From Streptomyces sp. CB02058 (lineage in GTDB: Bacteria; Actinomycetota; Actinomycetes; Streptomycetales; Streptomycetaceae), in the NCBI RefSeq assembly GCF_001905505.1, contig NZ_LIPG01000009.1, positions 62,001 through 126,000 on the forward strand: a stretch of DNA of 64,000 nt, written 5' to 3'. Every line of letters starts with the position of its first letter. Within the stretch, counting starts at the first letter, position 1. This document shows positions 55,742 to 64,000 of this stretch, piece by piece. The notes under the pieces are model-generated. The model did not search any database and was not told the DNA's origin. It saw nothing but the letters and a program-made list of their open reading frames with translations. The position numbers and the translations under genes were made by a program.

Positions 55742-56011
55742 TTACTGGCTGATGGCCTTCTTGTACCGGTGGACGGCCAGCGGTACGAAGATCGAGAGAA
55801 TGAGGGCCACCCACACTCCTTCATCACCCGCGTCCCGCGAGCTCGCGTCGTCACCCTGACAGTTCCGGTCGGAGCGCTCCACACCGTAGGACCGGTCGCT
55901 GCCGGCTTGTGTCCCCGATTGCTGGGTCACCGCGAAGAGGGAACACCCGGTCGCTTCGTCGTAGGCCTGCTCCTGGAACGGCACGAACGGGTGATGGGCG
56001 TCCTTGAACAC
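55742..56011 (-). CDS. Possible membrane-tail protein or gene fragment
   Basis: The frame reads VFKDAHHPFVPFQEQAYDEA, ATGCSLFAVTQQSG and ends VWVALILSIFVPLAVHRYKK AISQ, a single C-terminal membrane helix. The coding-like sequence continues upstream of the GTG at 56011 (SRELKVAGSLAFAPQ) until a stop, with no good start. It may be the remainder of a longer gene. I see nothing else in 55718-56282. Confidence 0.35.
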   Translation of the reverse strand: MFKDAHHPFVPFQEQAYDEATGCSLFAVTQQSGTQAGSDRSYGVERSDRNCQGDDASSRDAGDEGVWVALILSIFVPLAVHRYKKAISQ

Positions 56012-56282
56012 CTGCGGAGCGAAGGCCAGGGAACCGGCGACCTTGAGTTCTCGCGACTCCGGCTCCTTTCACTCGTCTGCCGGGCATCGACGACCGTGCG
56101 CCGGTCGTCGTGCTTCGGACCCGGTGCTCGGGGCAGCGGCCGGGTCGTCCGACCGTCGCTGCAAGCCGCAGCGAGGTGTGCGGTCCGCGGCGCATTCGCC
56201 CGTGATCGCGGTCAGTAGCTGACCGCGACGGGGAGTAGCTTGGGCCCCTCGCGGGGCGCCGTGCCCCAGGTGAAGGGACACC

Positions 56283-57377
56283 ATGGCAGTGCTACTCACC
56301 CGCCGGAGCCTCAACCGGGCGACACTGGAACGACAACTTCTTCTGCGCCGCACGGACTTGGCCGCTCCGGCCGTGACCGAGCAGGTGGCCGGACTGCAGG
56401 CACAGGACCCCGACCCGCCGTACATCGGGCTGTGGAGCAGGATCACGGATTTCCATCTCGACGATCTCACCAAGCTGCTGAACGACCGGACGGTCGTACG
56501 GGCGACACTGTTCCGCGGCACCCAGCACCTGGTCACGGCGGAGGACTATCTGTGGCTGCGGCCTCTGCTGCAGCCGATGCTGGACCGCTGGCAAAAGGGT
56601 GCCTTCGGCAGATCCACCACCGGGCTGGACCTCCCCGAACTCGCCGCCGCCGCCCGGGCGGTGCTCGGCGCGTCCACGCTCACCAGGCCCGAACTGGGCC
56701 GGGCCCTGGTGGAGCGATGGCCCGGACGGGACCCGGTCGCGCTGGCCAGGTCGGTGCAGGGGCTGCTGCCTGTGGTGCATCCACCGCCGGACGGCACGTG
56801 GGGGCGGCGCGGTACGACGCCGTTCATCCTTGCCGACCAGTGGCTCGGGCGTCCGTCGGCCACCGATCCCTCGCCGCGTGAGCTGGTCCGGCGCTACCTC
56901 GCGGCCTTCGGTCCCGCCACGGTGAAAGATATCCAGGCGTGGAGCGGCATGACGCGGCTGCGCGAAGTGGTCGAGGCTCTGCAGCCGGAGTTGCGCGTGT
57001 TCCGGGGGGAGGCGGGCGAGGAACTGTTCGACCTCCCCGAGGCGCCACGACCCGACCCGGACACAACCGCGGCCGTCCGGTTCCTTGCCGCGCTGGACAA
57101 CGTGGTGCTCGGCCATGCCGACCGGACACGGATGATGACGGACTCCCAGCGCAGGCACATCATCGTCGAGGCGGCGGTGATCGTGGACGGCTTCGTCCGA
57201 GGTCTGTGGGCAATCGAGCGGGACAAGGGCTCGGCGGTGCTGGCCGTGAAGCTCTTCTCGCCCTTGAGCGCGAACGAAGAGGAAGCGGTGACCGATGAGG
57301 GTGCCCGCCTGCTGCGGTTCGCCGCCGAGGGCGCCGACCACTACGACATTCGGTACCGCCCGGTCGACACGCCCTGA
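56283..57377 (+). CDS. Winged-helix DNA-binding (AlkZ/HTH_42-like) protein
   Basis: This 364-residue protein starts at ATG 56283 behind GAAGGG. Landmarks are VTEQVAGLQAQDPDPPYIGLWSR (the QxQ-like motif of the AlkZ/YcaQ superfamily), VRATLFRGTQHLVTAEDYLWLRP, FGPATVKDIQAWSGMT, AVRFLAALDNVVLGHADRTRMM and VIVDGFVRGLW. AlkZ-type members are DNA glycosylases that release alkylated or cross-linked bases; others have no shown activity. In producers they can give self-resistance to DNA-damaging metabolites, but no such cluster is here. Confidence 0.85.
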   Translation: MAVLLTRRSLNRATLERQLLLRRTDLAAPAVTEQVAGLQAQDPDPPYIGLWSRITDFHLDDLTKLLNDRTVVRATLFRGTQHLVTAEDYLWLRPLLQPMLDRWQKGAFGRSTTGLDLPELAAAARAVLGASTLTRPELGRALVERWPGRDPVALARSVQGLLPVVHPPPDGTWGRRGTTPFILADQWLGRPSATDPSPRELVRRYLAAFGPATVKDIQAWSGMTRLREVVEALQPELRVFRGEAGEELFDLPEAPRPDPDTTAAVRFLAALDNVVLGHADRTRMMTDSQRRHIIVEAAVIVDGFVRGLWAIERDKGSAVLAVKLFSPLSANEEEAVTDEGARLLRFAAEGADHYDIRYRPVDTP

Positions 57378-57494
57378 CTGTGTCGCACGGGCGGCCGCCA
57401 AGCCCCGCCAGCAGCGGGCCGCCGGCACGGCGACGGCCTGCACCACGCGGTCCAGGTCGTCGCCCATATGCACAATCTCGCCCTCAGCAGCCGA

Positions 57495-57968
57495 TCAGAT
57501 CAGGGCGGGAGGCGCTTTGACCTGCACACTCCCCGACTTGTGCAACACGCTCATCCACTCCTTCCCCGTGTCCGACAGTTGTGTGATCTCATCCCCGAAC
57601 AGGTACTCGGTGTGCGGGTGGGTGGCCTCGTAGAGGATGCGTGACAGGTCGGCACGGAGGATCTCCAGGTCGGCGATCGGGCCCTGGCCGCCGAACGCGC
57701 CGCTGGTGAAGGCGGCTTTGGTTCGGTTCGCCGCGTCGACGAAACGGATGCCTTCTTCGCGGGTGGCATGGGCCCGCAGGGTGCGTTCCAGGCCCATCTT
57801 GCGGGCGACGTCCCACCCGGCACCGCGCAGGTCCACGGTCTGTCCGCCCTCCCGCGGGGCGGGGGCACGCTCGACGAGGGTGGCCTGCATTCCGTGCCGG
57901 TCGAGCCAGTGGGCCAGGGCCGGACCGGCGATGCCGGCTCCCGCGATCAGCACGTTCCGGTGTGTCAT
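57495..57968 (-). pseudogene. FAD-dependent monooxygenase, N-terminal fragment
   Basis: From ATG 57968 (MTHRNVLIAGAGIAGPALAH) the GxGxxG FAD motif, TLVERAPAPREGGQTVDLRG and ADLEILRADLSRILYEATH (the DG-adjacent RxDL region) are intact. The protein then ends at about 157 residues, where relatives have about 400. The later GD motif and substrate domain are absent, so it should be inactive. It lies downstream of the truncated transporter gene on the same strand. Confidence 0.8.
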
Positions 57969-58037
57969 GACGCTCCTTTTCGGCTTCCTCGTCATCCCTC
58001 GCCTCGGGCGGCGGTCCCGGTGCGGCCTGTTCGGGCC

Positions 58038-58074
58038 GGCCCGGGGCCCGCGTGTCGTGCGCGGTCCCCGGGCC
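58038..58074 (-). terminator. Hairpin after the transporter gene
   Basis: GGCCCGGGG and CCGCG pair with CGCGG and CCCCGGGCC across a short loop, 6 nt past the stop at 58080. It would end the minus-strand transporter transcript before the monooxygenase fragment. Confidence 0.6.
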
Positions 58075-58079
58075 GGGGC

Positions 58080-59180
58080 TCAGATGGCGAGGTGCTGCTT
58101 GGTGCTGGAGTCTTCGGCAGCCGTCTCGGGGGTGATGCCGTGCTGCTCGTCTTCGGGGCGGCCCTTTTTGGGCAGCAGGAAGGTGATCGCCAAGAAGACC
58201 ACCAGCAGGCATGCCTGGACGATCAGGGCCCGGTGGAAGCCGCCGGTGAAGTCGCCTGACTTGGCCTGGGCGAAGAACACCGAGCCGAAGACCGCGACGC
58301 CGATGGAGCCGCCGACCGCCTGAACCGCCGACAGGACCCCGGAGGCGGAGCCGATCTCGCCGTCGTCGACCGCAGCCAGGATGAAGCTGAACAGGGCGGC
58401 GATCACCATGCCGGCGCCGATGCCCGCCACTGTCGTGCCCGGGACGATGTCCCAGATCGAGAACGAGGCGGCGTCGAGGCCGTCGAGCTCGAACCACAGC
58501 ACGGCCGCGCCGGCCAGCTGGACCAGCGGTCCGATCTGGAGCACCTTGCGGCCGATCCTGTCGGCGAGGAGTGCGCCGCTGATGGCGCCGCCGATCGCGG
58601 TTCCCACCGCGAGGGGCAGGTTGCCCAGTCCCGCCTCACCGGCGGTGAAGTGCTGGCCGATCTGGAGGAACAGGGTCAGCACGAGCTGGGTGCCGATGAG
58701 CCCGCCGAAGAACAGGGCGATGCCTCCGAGGCCGACGGTGAAGGCGGGCTTGCGCAGCAGACCCGGGGTCACCAGCGGCTCGCGGCCCGCGGCTGCCGTG
58801 CGGCGCTGCTGGAGGGCGAAGAGGGCGAACCCGATTGCCGAGGCGGCCATGGACAGCCACGTCCACAGCGGCCAGCCGTTCTCCTGGCCCTGGTTGAGCG
58901 GCAGCACCAGCAGGGCGCAGGACGCCACGACCAGGGCGGCGCCGGTCATGTCGACCCGGACCGTGCGGTCGCCCGCCTTCTTCGGCACGAATTTCGCGGC
59001 GACGATCAGTGCCGTGATGCCGATGGGCAGGTTGATCAGGAAGACCGAGCGCCAGCCCAGGCCGAAGAAGTCGCCCTCGATGAGGAAGCCGCCCAGGACC
59101 GGGCCGATGATGCCGCCCAGGCCGAGGACGGGGCCGAAGATCGCGAAGACCTTGGTGAGCTCGGGGCCGGAGAAGTTCTC
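58080..59180 (-). pseudogene. MFS drug-efflux transporter missing its N-terminus
   Basis: About 365 residues of a 14-helix (DHA2-type) MFS exporter are visible: FAIFGPVLGLGGIIGPVLGG (motif C-like), WRSVFLINLPIGITALIVAA, further helices, VGTAIGGAISGALLADRIGRKV (motif A-like repeat) and the tail FFAQAKSGDFTGGFHRALIV. Homology stops at about 59180, where ENFSGPELTKVF begins. Roughly 130 residues with the first helices are missing, and the DNA becomes part of another gene in the opposite sense. It is probably non-functional. Confidence 0.8.
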
Positions 59181-59181
59181 G

Positions 59182-59442
59182 CGCACCGTCACGGGCGCCC
59201 TGACCCGCGCCAACTGGGAGACCTACAAGTACGGGGGCTACACCAAGCAGCCGGTGAAGCTCCAGTTCAAGAAGAAGGGCACCAGCACCTACAAGACCCT
59301 CAGGACCGTCACAACGGACGGCAAGGGAAACCTGAGGACGACGGCGACGGCGACGGCGGACGGCTACTTCCGCTACTCCTTCGCAGGCACGTCCACCACC
59401 CCGGCGGTCGCCTCCGTGGCGGACTACGTCGACGTGAAGTAA
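59182..59442 (+). pseudogene. 3' fragment of a secreted repeat-type protein
   Basis: The plus strand reads RTVTGALTRANWETYKYGGY, TKQPVKLQFKKKGTSTYKTL, KGNLRTTATATADGYFRYSF and ends STTPAVASVADYVDVK. This beta-sandwich pattern is the C-terminus of streptomycete secreted proteins with Ig-like repeats. Its 5' part and signal peptide are missing. It starts at the same point where the transporter homology ends. Confidence 0.75.
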
Positions 59443-59476
59443 CCCTCGGGAGGGTCGTCGATCCTCCAGCAAGCGC

Positions 59477-59515
59477 AGAAGGCTCAGGCCGGAGACTCTT
59501 CGGTCTGAGCCTTCT
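59477..59515 (+). terminator. Terminator after the secreted-protein fragment
   Basis: AGAAGGCTCAGGCCG (59477-59491) pairs, with one mismatch, with CGGTCTGAGCCTTCT (59501-59515). Confidence 0.7.
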
Positions 59516-59584
59516 GAACCCTGGCTGTTTCCCGGCCGGCGGGCCGGTCAGCCGCTGCATCCCTTTGCGCTCCCAAAGTGCGGG

Positions 59585-62089
59585 CTATGCGCCCGCCCCT
59601 GTACCCGCACCAGAAGACGGTTCACTGCGGAAAGGGGGGCAGGACCTTGTAGGCAACTGCTCTTTCAGGAACTCTGTGCTGTCTGCGTGGGCTTGGGAAG
59701 CAGCGGCCTCCTCGTCCGCGTCCGCCCGGGTGTACGCGGTGGCGGATTCGAGCCAGGCCTCACGCACTCCGGCCGGGTCGGTTCCGGCGGTGGCCAGGGT
59801 TGTTGCCAGCTCACCCCACGCCTCCCCGGTCCGGAACCAGTCCTGCGTCTGGGCCAGCATGGAAGCAGCCCGCCGGCCGGCGTCCACGGCCTCGTCGAAA
59901 CGCTCCAGCCCTCGGTAAGTGATGCCGAGGTTGTTCCAGACGTCGGCCTCGCTGTGGGTATCGCCGATCTGCTGGAACAGGGTGCGGGCGGTTGTGTGGG
60001 CGTCGTGGGCTTCGTCGAAGCGGCGGAGTTCCCTGAGCGTGATGCCGAGGTTGTTCCAGGCGGTGGCTTCGCTGTGGGTATCGCCGGTCTGCTGGTAGAG
60101 GGTGCGGGCGGTTGTGTGGGCGTCGTAGGCTTCGTCGAAGCGGCGGAGTTCCCTGAGTGCGAGGCCGAGGTTGTTCCAGGCGGTGGCTTCGCTGTGAGTG
60201 TCGCCGGTCTGCTGGAACAGGGTGCGGGCGGTTGTGTGGGCGTCGTGGGCTTCGTCGAAGCGCCGCAGTTCTTGGAGTGCGAGGCCGAGGTTGTTCCAGG
60301 CGCCAGCGGCGCCTTGGGTATTGCCTGTCTGCTGGCAATGGTTGAGATCGATTTGGTGGGCGTGGAGGGCTTCGTCGAAGCGCCGCAATTCCCTGAGTGC
60401 GAGGCCGAGGTTGTTCCAGGCGTCGGCTTCGCCGTGAGTGTTGCCGGTCTGCTGGAACAGGGTGCGGGCGGTTTCGTGGGCGTGGAGGGCTTCGTCGAAG
60501 CGCCGCAGTTCCTTGAGTGTGAGGCCGAGGTTGTTCCAGGCGCCGGCTTCATTACGGGTGTCGTTGAGCGTTCTGCAGGCGTCGAGGGCGAGGGAGCGGA
60601 CCACGACGAGGTCTTGGAGGCGCCGCCGCCATTCCAGATAGCGGCCGAGGGCGAAACCCAGGTCAAGTCCGGCGTGGGGGGTGGCGTGGGCGGTGGCGAT
60701 GAGGTTTTCGCGTTCGGAGTCGAACCAGGCCAACGCCTCCTCCCGGACAGTGAACCGGGAGGAGGCCGAGCTGCCCGGCGGGAGGAGATACGTGTTGGCT
60801 GCTTCTGCGTGCTGGATGTAATGGTCGATGAGCCGGTCGCGTGCCTGGTCGTAGCGGCGGCGCGGGACGCGGCCGCGTGCCATGACCGCTTCGGCTTGTT
60901 CATGGGCGTAGGCGCGCAGTAGGTCATGCATCTGCCACCGGCCGCGGACCGCCGGGTTGCGCTCGATGAGGTGGCTGGCGGCAAGTCGGCCCAGGAGACG
61001 TTCGGTGGCCGGCTGGGGTTGGTCGGCCAGGACGGCGGCGGCTGGGGTGGAGATGTCGGGGCCAGGGTTGAGGGAGAGCAGGCGGAACAGGTCCTGTTCC
61101 TGCGGCAGGAGCCGGTCCAGGGACTGGTCGAACATGGCCCGCAGGCTGCGTTCCCCGTCGTTCAGCCCGTCCAAGACACCTTCCGTCCGGCTGAGGGCGT
61201 CCGCGCGCTCCGACAGCGGCTGACCGGGGTCCTGGGCCAGAAGCGCAGCGGTGATCTGCAGGGCCAGCGGCAGACACCCGCACGCCAGTGCCACCCGCTC
61301 TGCCGCACCGGGGTCCTCCTCTACCCGCACATCACCAGGATCGTTGCTCTTCAGTGCTGCTTCCAGAAGGGCGACGGCATCCTCGGGCTGAAGATGGTTG
61401 ACGGTCCGCAGCCGACCGAGCCCGGTAAGACTGTGGCGGGAGGTGATGAGCATCCCGTGATGCCCCGGCGGCAACAAGGGCTGCACCTGGCCGACGGCGG
61501 AGGCGTTGTCGGCGATGACCAGCAAGCGCTCTCCCGTTTCCTGCCGCGCGTTCAACTGCGAGCGGTACAACGCTTCCCGGTTCGCGCCCGGCGGTGGGAG
61601 ATGCTCGGGCCGCACCCCCAGCGACCGCAGCAACGCCTCCAGGGCGTCCGCCGCCTGTGCGGGGTGAGGGTCGTAACCGTGCAGATCGACCAACAGGACA
61701 CCGGTGAACCAGCCCCGCCGCTGCGCGGCATGGCCCGCGGCGTAGGCCAGGGTGGTCTTTCCGACCCCGCCCCACCCCGACAAAACGGCCACAGCTGGTC
61801 CGTCATCGCGACCATCGGGATCCAGGACACCCAGAATGAACGCCAGGTCGTCCGCACGCCCGGTGAACTCCCGCGGCAGTGTCGGCAGGGCGTCCAGCGC
61901 GGTGGGGACGGGCGCGTACTGCTGCACGTACGTGTTCGCGGTCAAGGACCCCTGCCCCAGCACCTGACTACCCTCGAACCGGGAACCCCTGAAGTCGGTC
62001 CGGACCGCGGTGTCCGCCCGCCCCTGTCCCCCGCCCTTTCCGCTCTTATTGCCCCTGCTCTTGCGCTTGGCGCCGCTCTTACCCCCCAC
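59585..62089 (-). CDS. NB-ARC/TPR NLR-like signalling ATPase with N-terminal shared motif
   Basis: This 834-residue protein starts at GTG 62089. A Lys/Gly-rich N-terminus is followed by a short motif (about 32-55: DFRGSRFEGSQVLGQGSLTA then NTY) that resembles the C-terminus of the protein encoded 9 nt upstream. The NB-ARC ATPase has FTGRADDL, Walker A VAVLSGWGGVGKTTLAYAAG (about 103-122), RLLVIADNASAVGQVQPLLP (Walker B region), GMLITSRHSLTGLG and RLLSLNPGPDIS. After ALAWFDSERENLIATA come six near-identical 40-residue TPR units (WNNLGLALRELRRFDEA...). This is the AfsR/SARP-less STAND layout, acting as a ligand-gated oligomerising switch. No effector domain is fused. Confidence 0.88.
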   Translation of the reverse strand: MGGKSGAKRKSRGNKSGKGGGQGRADTAVRTDFRGSRFEGSQVLGQGSLTANTYVQQYAPVPTALDALPTLPREFTGRADDLAFILGVLDPDGRDDGPAVAVLSGWGGVGKTTLAYAAGHAAQRRGWFTGVLLVDLHGYDPHPAQAADALEALLRSLGVRPEHLPPPGANREALYRSQLNARQETGERLLVIADNASAVGQVQPLLPPGHHGMLITSRHSLTGLGRLRTVNHLQPEDAVALLEAALKSNDPGDVRVEEDPGAAERVALACGCLPLALQITAALLAQDPGQPLSERADALSRTEGVLDGLNDGERSLRAMFDQSLDRLLPQEQDLFRLLSLNPGPDISTPAAAVLADQPQPATERLLGRLAASHLIERNPAVRGRWQMHDLLRAYAHEQAEAVMARGRVPRRRYDQARDRLIDHYIQHAEAANTYLLPPGSSASSRFTVREEALAWFDSERENLIATAHATPHAGLDLGFALGRYLEWRRRLQDLVVVRSLALDACRTLNDTRNEAGAWNNLGLTLKELRRFDEALHAHETARTLFQQTGNTHGEADAWNNLGLALRELRRFDEALHAHQIDLNHCQQTGNTQGAAGAWNNLGLALQELRRFDEAHDAHTTARTLFQQTGDTHSEATAWNNLGLALRELRRFDEAYDAHTTARTLYQQTGDTHSEATAWNNLGITLRELRRFDEAHDAHTTARTLFQQIGDTHSEADVWNNLGITYRGLERFDEAVDAGRRAASMLAQTQDWFRTGEAWGELATTLATAGTDPAGVREAWLESATAYTRADADEEAAASQAHADSTEFLKEQLPTRSCPPFRSEPSSGAGTGAGA

Positions 62090-62098
62090 GACGATGTC

Positions 62099-62539
62099 CT
62101 ACTTGTCGTAGTTGTTCGTGACGGTCATGTTCCCGCTGCCCAGCACCTGACTGTTCGTGAACGTCGCACGGCTGAAATCGTTGTGCACCGTCCCTTCCGG
62201 CTTGGCAGCCTCGGCCTGGGCAACCAGGGCCTGCAGCTCCGCCACCACCACCTGCTGCTCCTCCTCCGGCAGCTCCTCGAGCAGGGTCTCGAGGCGGGTC
62301 TGCCACCGGGCAACCTGCGCGATCTCCACCCGCTGCGCCTCTTCGCCTTCCCGCGCGGCCTCGAGTACGGCCTGGGTCTGGTCAAGGCGCTCAAGTTCCG
62401 CCTGCTCGCGTCCGGCTTCCCCGCGACCGAAGATCCGGGCGAAGCCGCCCCGGATCCCGTTCCACGCATCCGTTCCCGCGGCCTGCACGATCGCGCCGCC
62501 CCCGGCAGCCGCCACAGCGATAAGTCCCTCGACCAACAT
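62099..62539 (-). CDS. Small helical protein with motif shared with the NLR (candidate membrane effector)
   Basis: From ATG 62539, behind GGGGGATGAC, the protein has 146 residues. It starts with the hydrophobic/Gly-rich helix MLVEGLIAVAAAGGGAIVQA then GTDAWNGIRGGFARIFGRGE, and continues as a charged coiled coil (QAELERLDQTQAVLEAAREG; RLETLLEELPEEEQQVVVAE). The C-terminus DFSRATFTNSQVLGSGNMTV then TNNY aligns with the NLR N-terminus (DF....F..SQVLG.G..T). A helical membrane-targeting domain plus a C-terminal signalling motif is the plan of bacterial Bell and fungal HeLo effectors. That role is inferred, not demonstrated. It is encoded directly before the NLR on the same strand. Confidence 0.75.
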   Translation of the reverse strand: MLVEGLIAVAAAGGGAIVQAAGTDAWNGIRGGFARIFGRGEAGREQAELERLDQTQAVLEAAREGEEAQRVEIAQVARWQTRLETLLEELPEEEQQVVVAELQALVAQAEAAKPEGTVHNDFSRATFTNSQVLGSGNMTVTNNYDK

Positions 62540-62804
62540 GTCATCCCCCAGATCACGAGAAAGGACCATCAGCGTAGTTCGGCCACACGCCGATAACAGC
62601 TGGTTCGTCACAAGAGCCCTCAGCTCTGACGAGGGGGGCAACCGGTCCCGCGTCGGCCCTGACTTCCCCTTGCACTACTGGTTCGCCTTGGCTGTGGGGG
62701 TGGTGGATCGGGCGGCCGGTAGTGGGCGTTGCCTTGGGAACGCGGCAGTGCTGCGCTTGCTCTCTTGCCTGCCTCCGTTCCCGCATGGGCTGCCAGGAAG
62801 ACGA

Positions 62805-64000
62805 TCAACCGTCTTCCGACGCCGGCTCACCTTCGCAAGACGGGAGGGCACCCGCGGGCGACTGTCCTTCCACGGTCTGCGTGCTGTCTGCGTGGGTTTG
62901 GGAAGCGGCGGCTTCCTCGTCCGCGCCTGCCTGGGTGTACGCGGTGGCGGACTCGAGCCATGCCTCGCGCACTCGGGCCGGGTCGGTACCGGCAGCGGTC
63001 AGGGTTGCCGCCAGCTCACCCCATGCCTCGCCGGTCCGGAACCAGTCCTGCGCCTGGGCCAGCTTGGCAACAGCCTGGCGGCCGGCCGACAGGGCCTCGT
63101 CGAAACGCTCCAGCCCTCGGTACGTGATGCCGAGGTTGTTCCAGGCGTCGGCTTCGTTGTGGGTGTCGCCGGTCTGCTGGAACTGGGTGCGGGCGGTTTC
63201 GTGGGCGTCGTGGGCTTCGCCGAAGCGCCGTAGTTCTTGGAGTGCGCTGCCGATGTTGTTCCAGGCGCCGGCTTCGCCGTGGGTGTCGCCGGTCCGCTGG
63301 TGGAGGATGCGGGCGGTTTCGTGGGCGGTGAGGGCTTCGTCGAAGCGGCGTAGCTCCTTCAGCGCGAGGCCAAGGTTGTTCCACGCGCCGGCTTCGCCTC
63401 GGGTGTCGCCGGTCCGCTGGTGGAGGGTGCGGGCGGTTTCGTGGGCGTCGCGGGCCTCGTCGAAGCGGCGTAGCTCCTTCAGCGCGGTGCCGAGGTTGTT
63501 CCAGGCGCCGGCTTCATTAGCGGTGTCGTTGAGTGTTCTGCAGGCGTCGAGGGCGAGGGAGCGGACCACGACGAGGTCTTGGAGGCGCCGCCGCCAGTCC
63601 AGATAGCGGCCGAGGGCGAAACCCAGGTCAAGGCCGGCACGGGTGGTGGTGTGGGCGGTGGCGATGAGGTTTTCGCGTTCGGCGTCGAACCAGGCCAGCG
63701 CCTGCTCCCGGTCGGGGAACTGGGATGACACCGGACCACCCGGGGGACGCAGATGGGTGTCGGCTGCCTCGGCGTGTTCTGTGTAGTACTTGATGAGTCG
63801 GTGGTGTGCCCGGTCGTAGCGGCGGCGCGGGACGCGGCCGCGTGCCATGACCGTGTCGGCTTGTTCATGGGCGTAGGCGCGCAGAAGGTCATGCATTTGC
63901 CACCGTCCCCGGACCACCGGGCTACGGTCGATGAGGTGGCTGGCGGCGAGTCGGTCCAGGAGGCGTTCGGTGGCCGGCTGGGGCTGGTCGGCCAGGACGG
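62805..64000 (-). CDS. Second NB-ARC/TPR NLR-like protein (N-terminus beyond the window)
   Basis: This is a close paralogue of the gene at 59585-62089, open through the right edge. It reads VLADQPQPATERLLDRLAAS, GRWQMHDLLRAYAHEQADTV, ALAWFDAERENLIATAHTTT and LDLGFALGRYLDWRRRLQDL, then four 40-residue TPR units (three typical WNNLG..LKELRRFDEA plus a terminal ITYRGLERFDEAL). It ends with an acidic tail. The ATPase lies outside the window. It is separated from the small helical protein gene by 265 nt without a gene. Tandem duplication of the NLR with a different TPR number suggests evolving ligand recognition. Confidence 0.85.
   Translation of the reverse strand, partial: VLADQPQPATERLLDRLAASHLIDRSPVVRGRWQMHDLLRAYAHEQADTVMARGRVPRRRYDRAHHRLIKYYTEHAEAADTHLRPPGGPVSSQFPDREQALAWFDAERENLIATAHTTTRAGLDLGFALGRYLDWRRRLQDLVVVRSLALDACRTLNDTANEAGAWNNLGTALKELRRFDEARDAHETARTLHQRTGDTRGEAGAWNNLGLALKELRRFDEALTAHETARILHQRTGDTHGEAGAWNNIGSALQELRRFGEAHDAHETARTQFQQTGDTHNEADAWNNLGITYRGLERFDEALSAGRQAVAKLAQAQDWFRTGEAWGELAATLTAAGTDPARVREAWLESATAYTQAGADEEAAASQTHADSTQTVEGQSPAGALPSCEGEPASEDG

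Overview
The window is high-GC actinobacterial DNA and almost certainly comes from Streptomyces. Evidence includes heavy G/C third-position bias, GTG starts, rare TTA codons, actinobacterial families (DUF6233-like, XRE/MmyB, WYL, class IV lanthipeptide, NB-ARC/TPR) and type I-E CRISPR repeats of the streptomycete kind. The content is accessory: a partitioning locus, a MobF relaxase, a tyrosine recombinase, orphan CRISPR arrays, toxin/immunity genes and many truncated genes. It suggests a large (possibly linear) plasmid or a chromosome arm with integrated plasmid modules. No ribosomal or core metabolic genes are visible.

Left part (1-24 kb). The left edge cuts a primase-polymerase gene. Next to it is a noncoding block of GGGACTGA/GGGACCGA iterations that could be an origin. 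After a glycosyltransferase and a chain of small overlapping genes comes the plasmid-maintenance region. It holds parA-parB and nine copies of the perfect palindrome GTTGTCCGCGGACAAC between 4.5 and 13.1 kb. Five of these lie inside the parB reading frame, where each encodes LSADN. Two CRISPR arrays, a Fic/Doc-like toxin-antitoxin pair, an S1-domain protein, a TetR/target pair and a tRNA-like RNA are interspersed. A regulator/short-chain dehydrogenase cluster follows, then a large TrwC/TraA-type relaxase-helicase whose Walker A lysine is replaced by Asn, then an HTH-NACHT-membrane protein.

Middle part (24-46 kb). Two secreted serine hydrolases precede a membrane-anchored polymorphic toxin with a HINT domain and its immunity gene. 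Beyond a tyrosine recombinase lies a lower-GC, partly decayed toxin/immunity array (32.2-35.7 kb). A complete class IV (venezuelin/streptocollin-type) lanthipeptide cluster follows: synthetase, precursor, ABC ATPase and ABC permease, all on the minus strand. It sits between two 104-bp direct repeats, the right-hand one about 2 kb beyond the synthetase gene. A second tRNA-like RNA, inverted repeats, a 36-bp perfect palindrome and a third CRISPR array complete the region.

Right part (46-64 kb). Regulators and enzymes are mostly arranged as divergent regulator/target pairs (MerR/metallo-hydrolase, WYL/NmrA) with several truncated genes. The right edge carries two NB-ARC/TPR (NLR-like) genes. Between them is a small helical protein whose C-terminus shares a sequence motif with the N-terminus of the adjacent NLR. 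This is the layout of amyloid-type signalling pairs, and it is the best candidate here for an under-described defence or cell-death system.

No search was run. Family names rest on motifs recognised by eye, and starts were chosen from ribosome-binding sites and overlaps.
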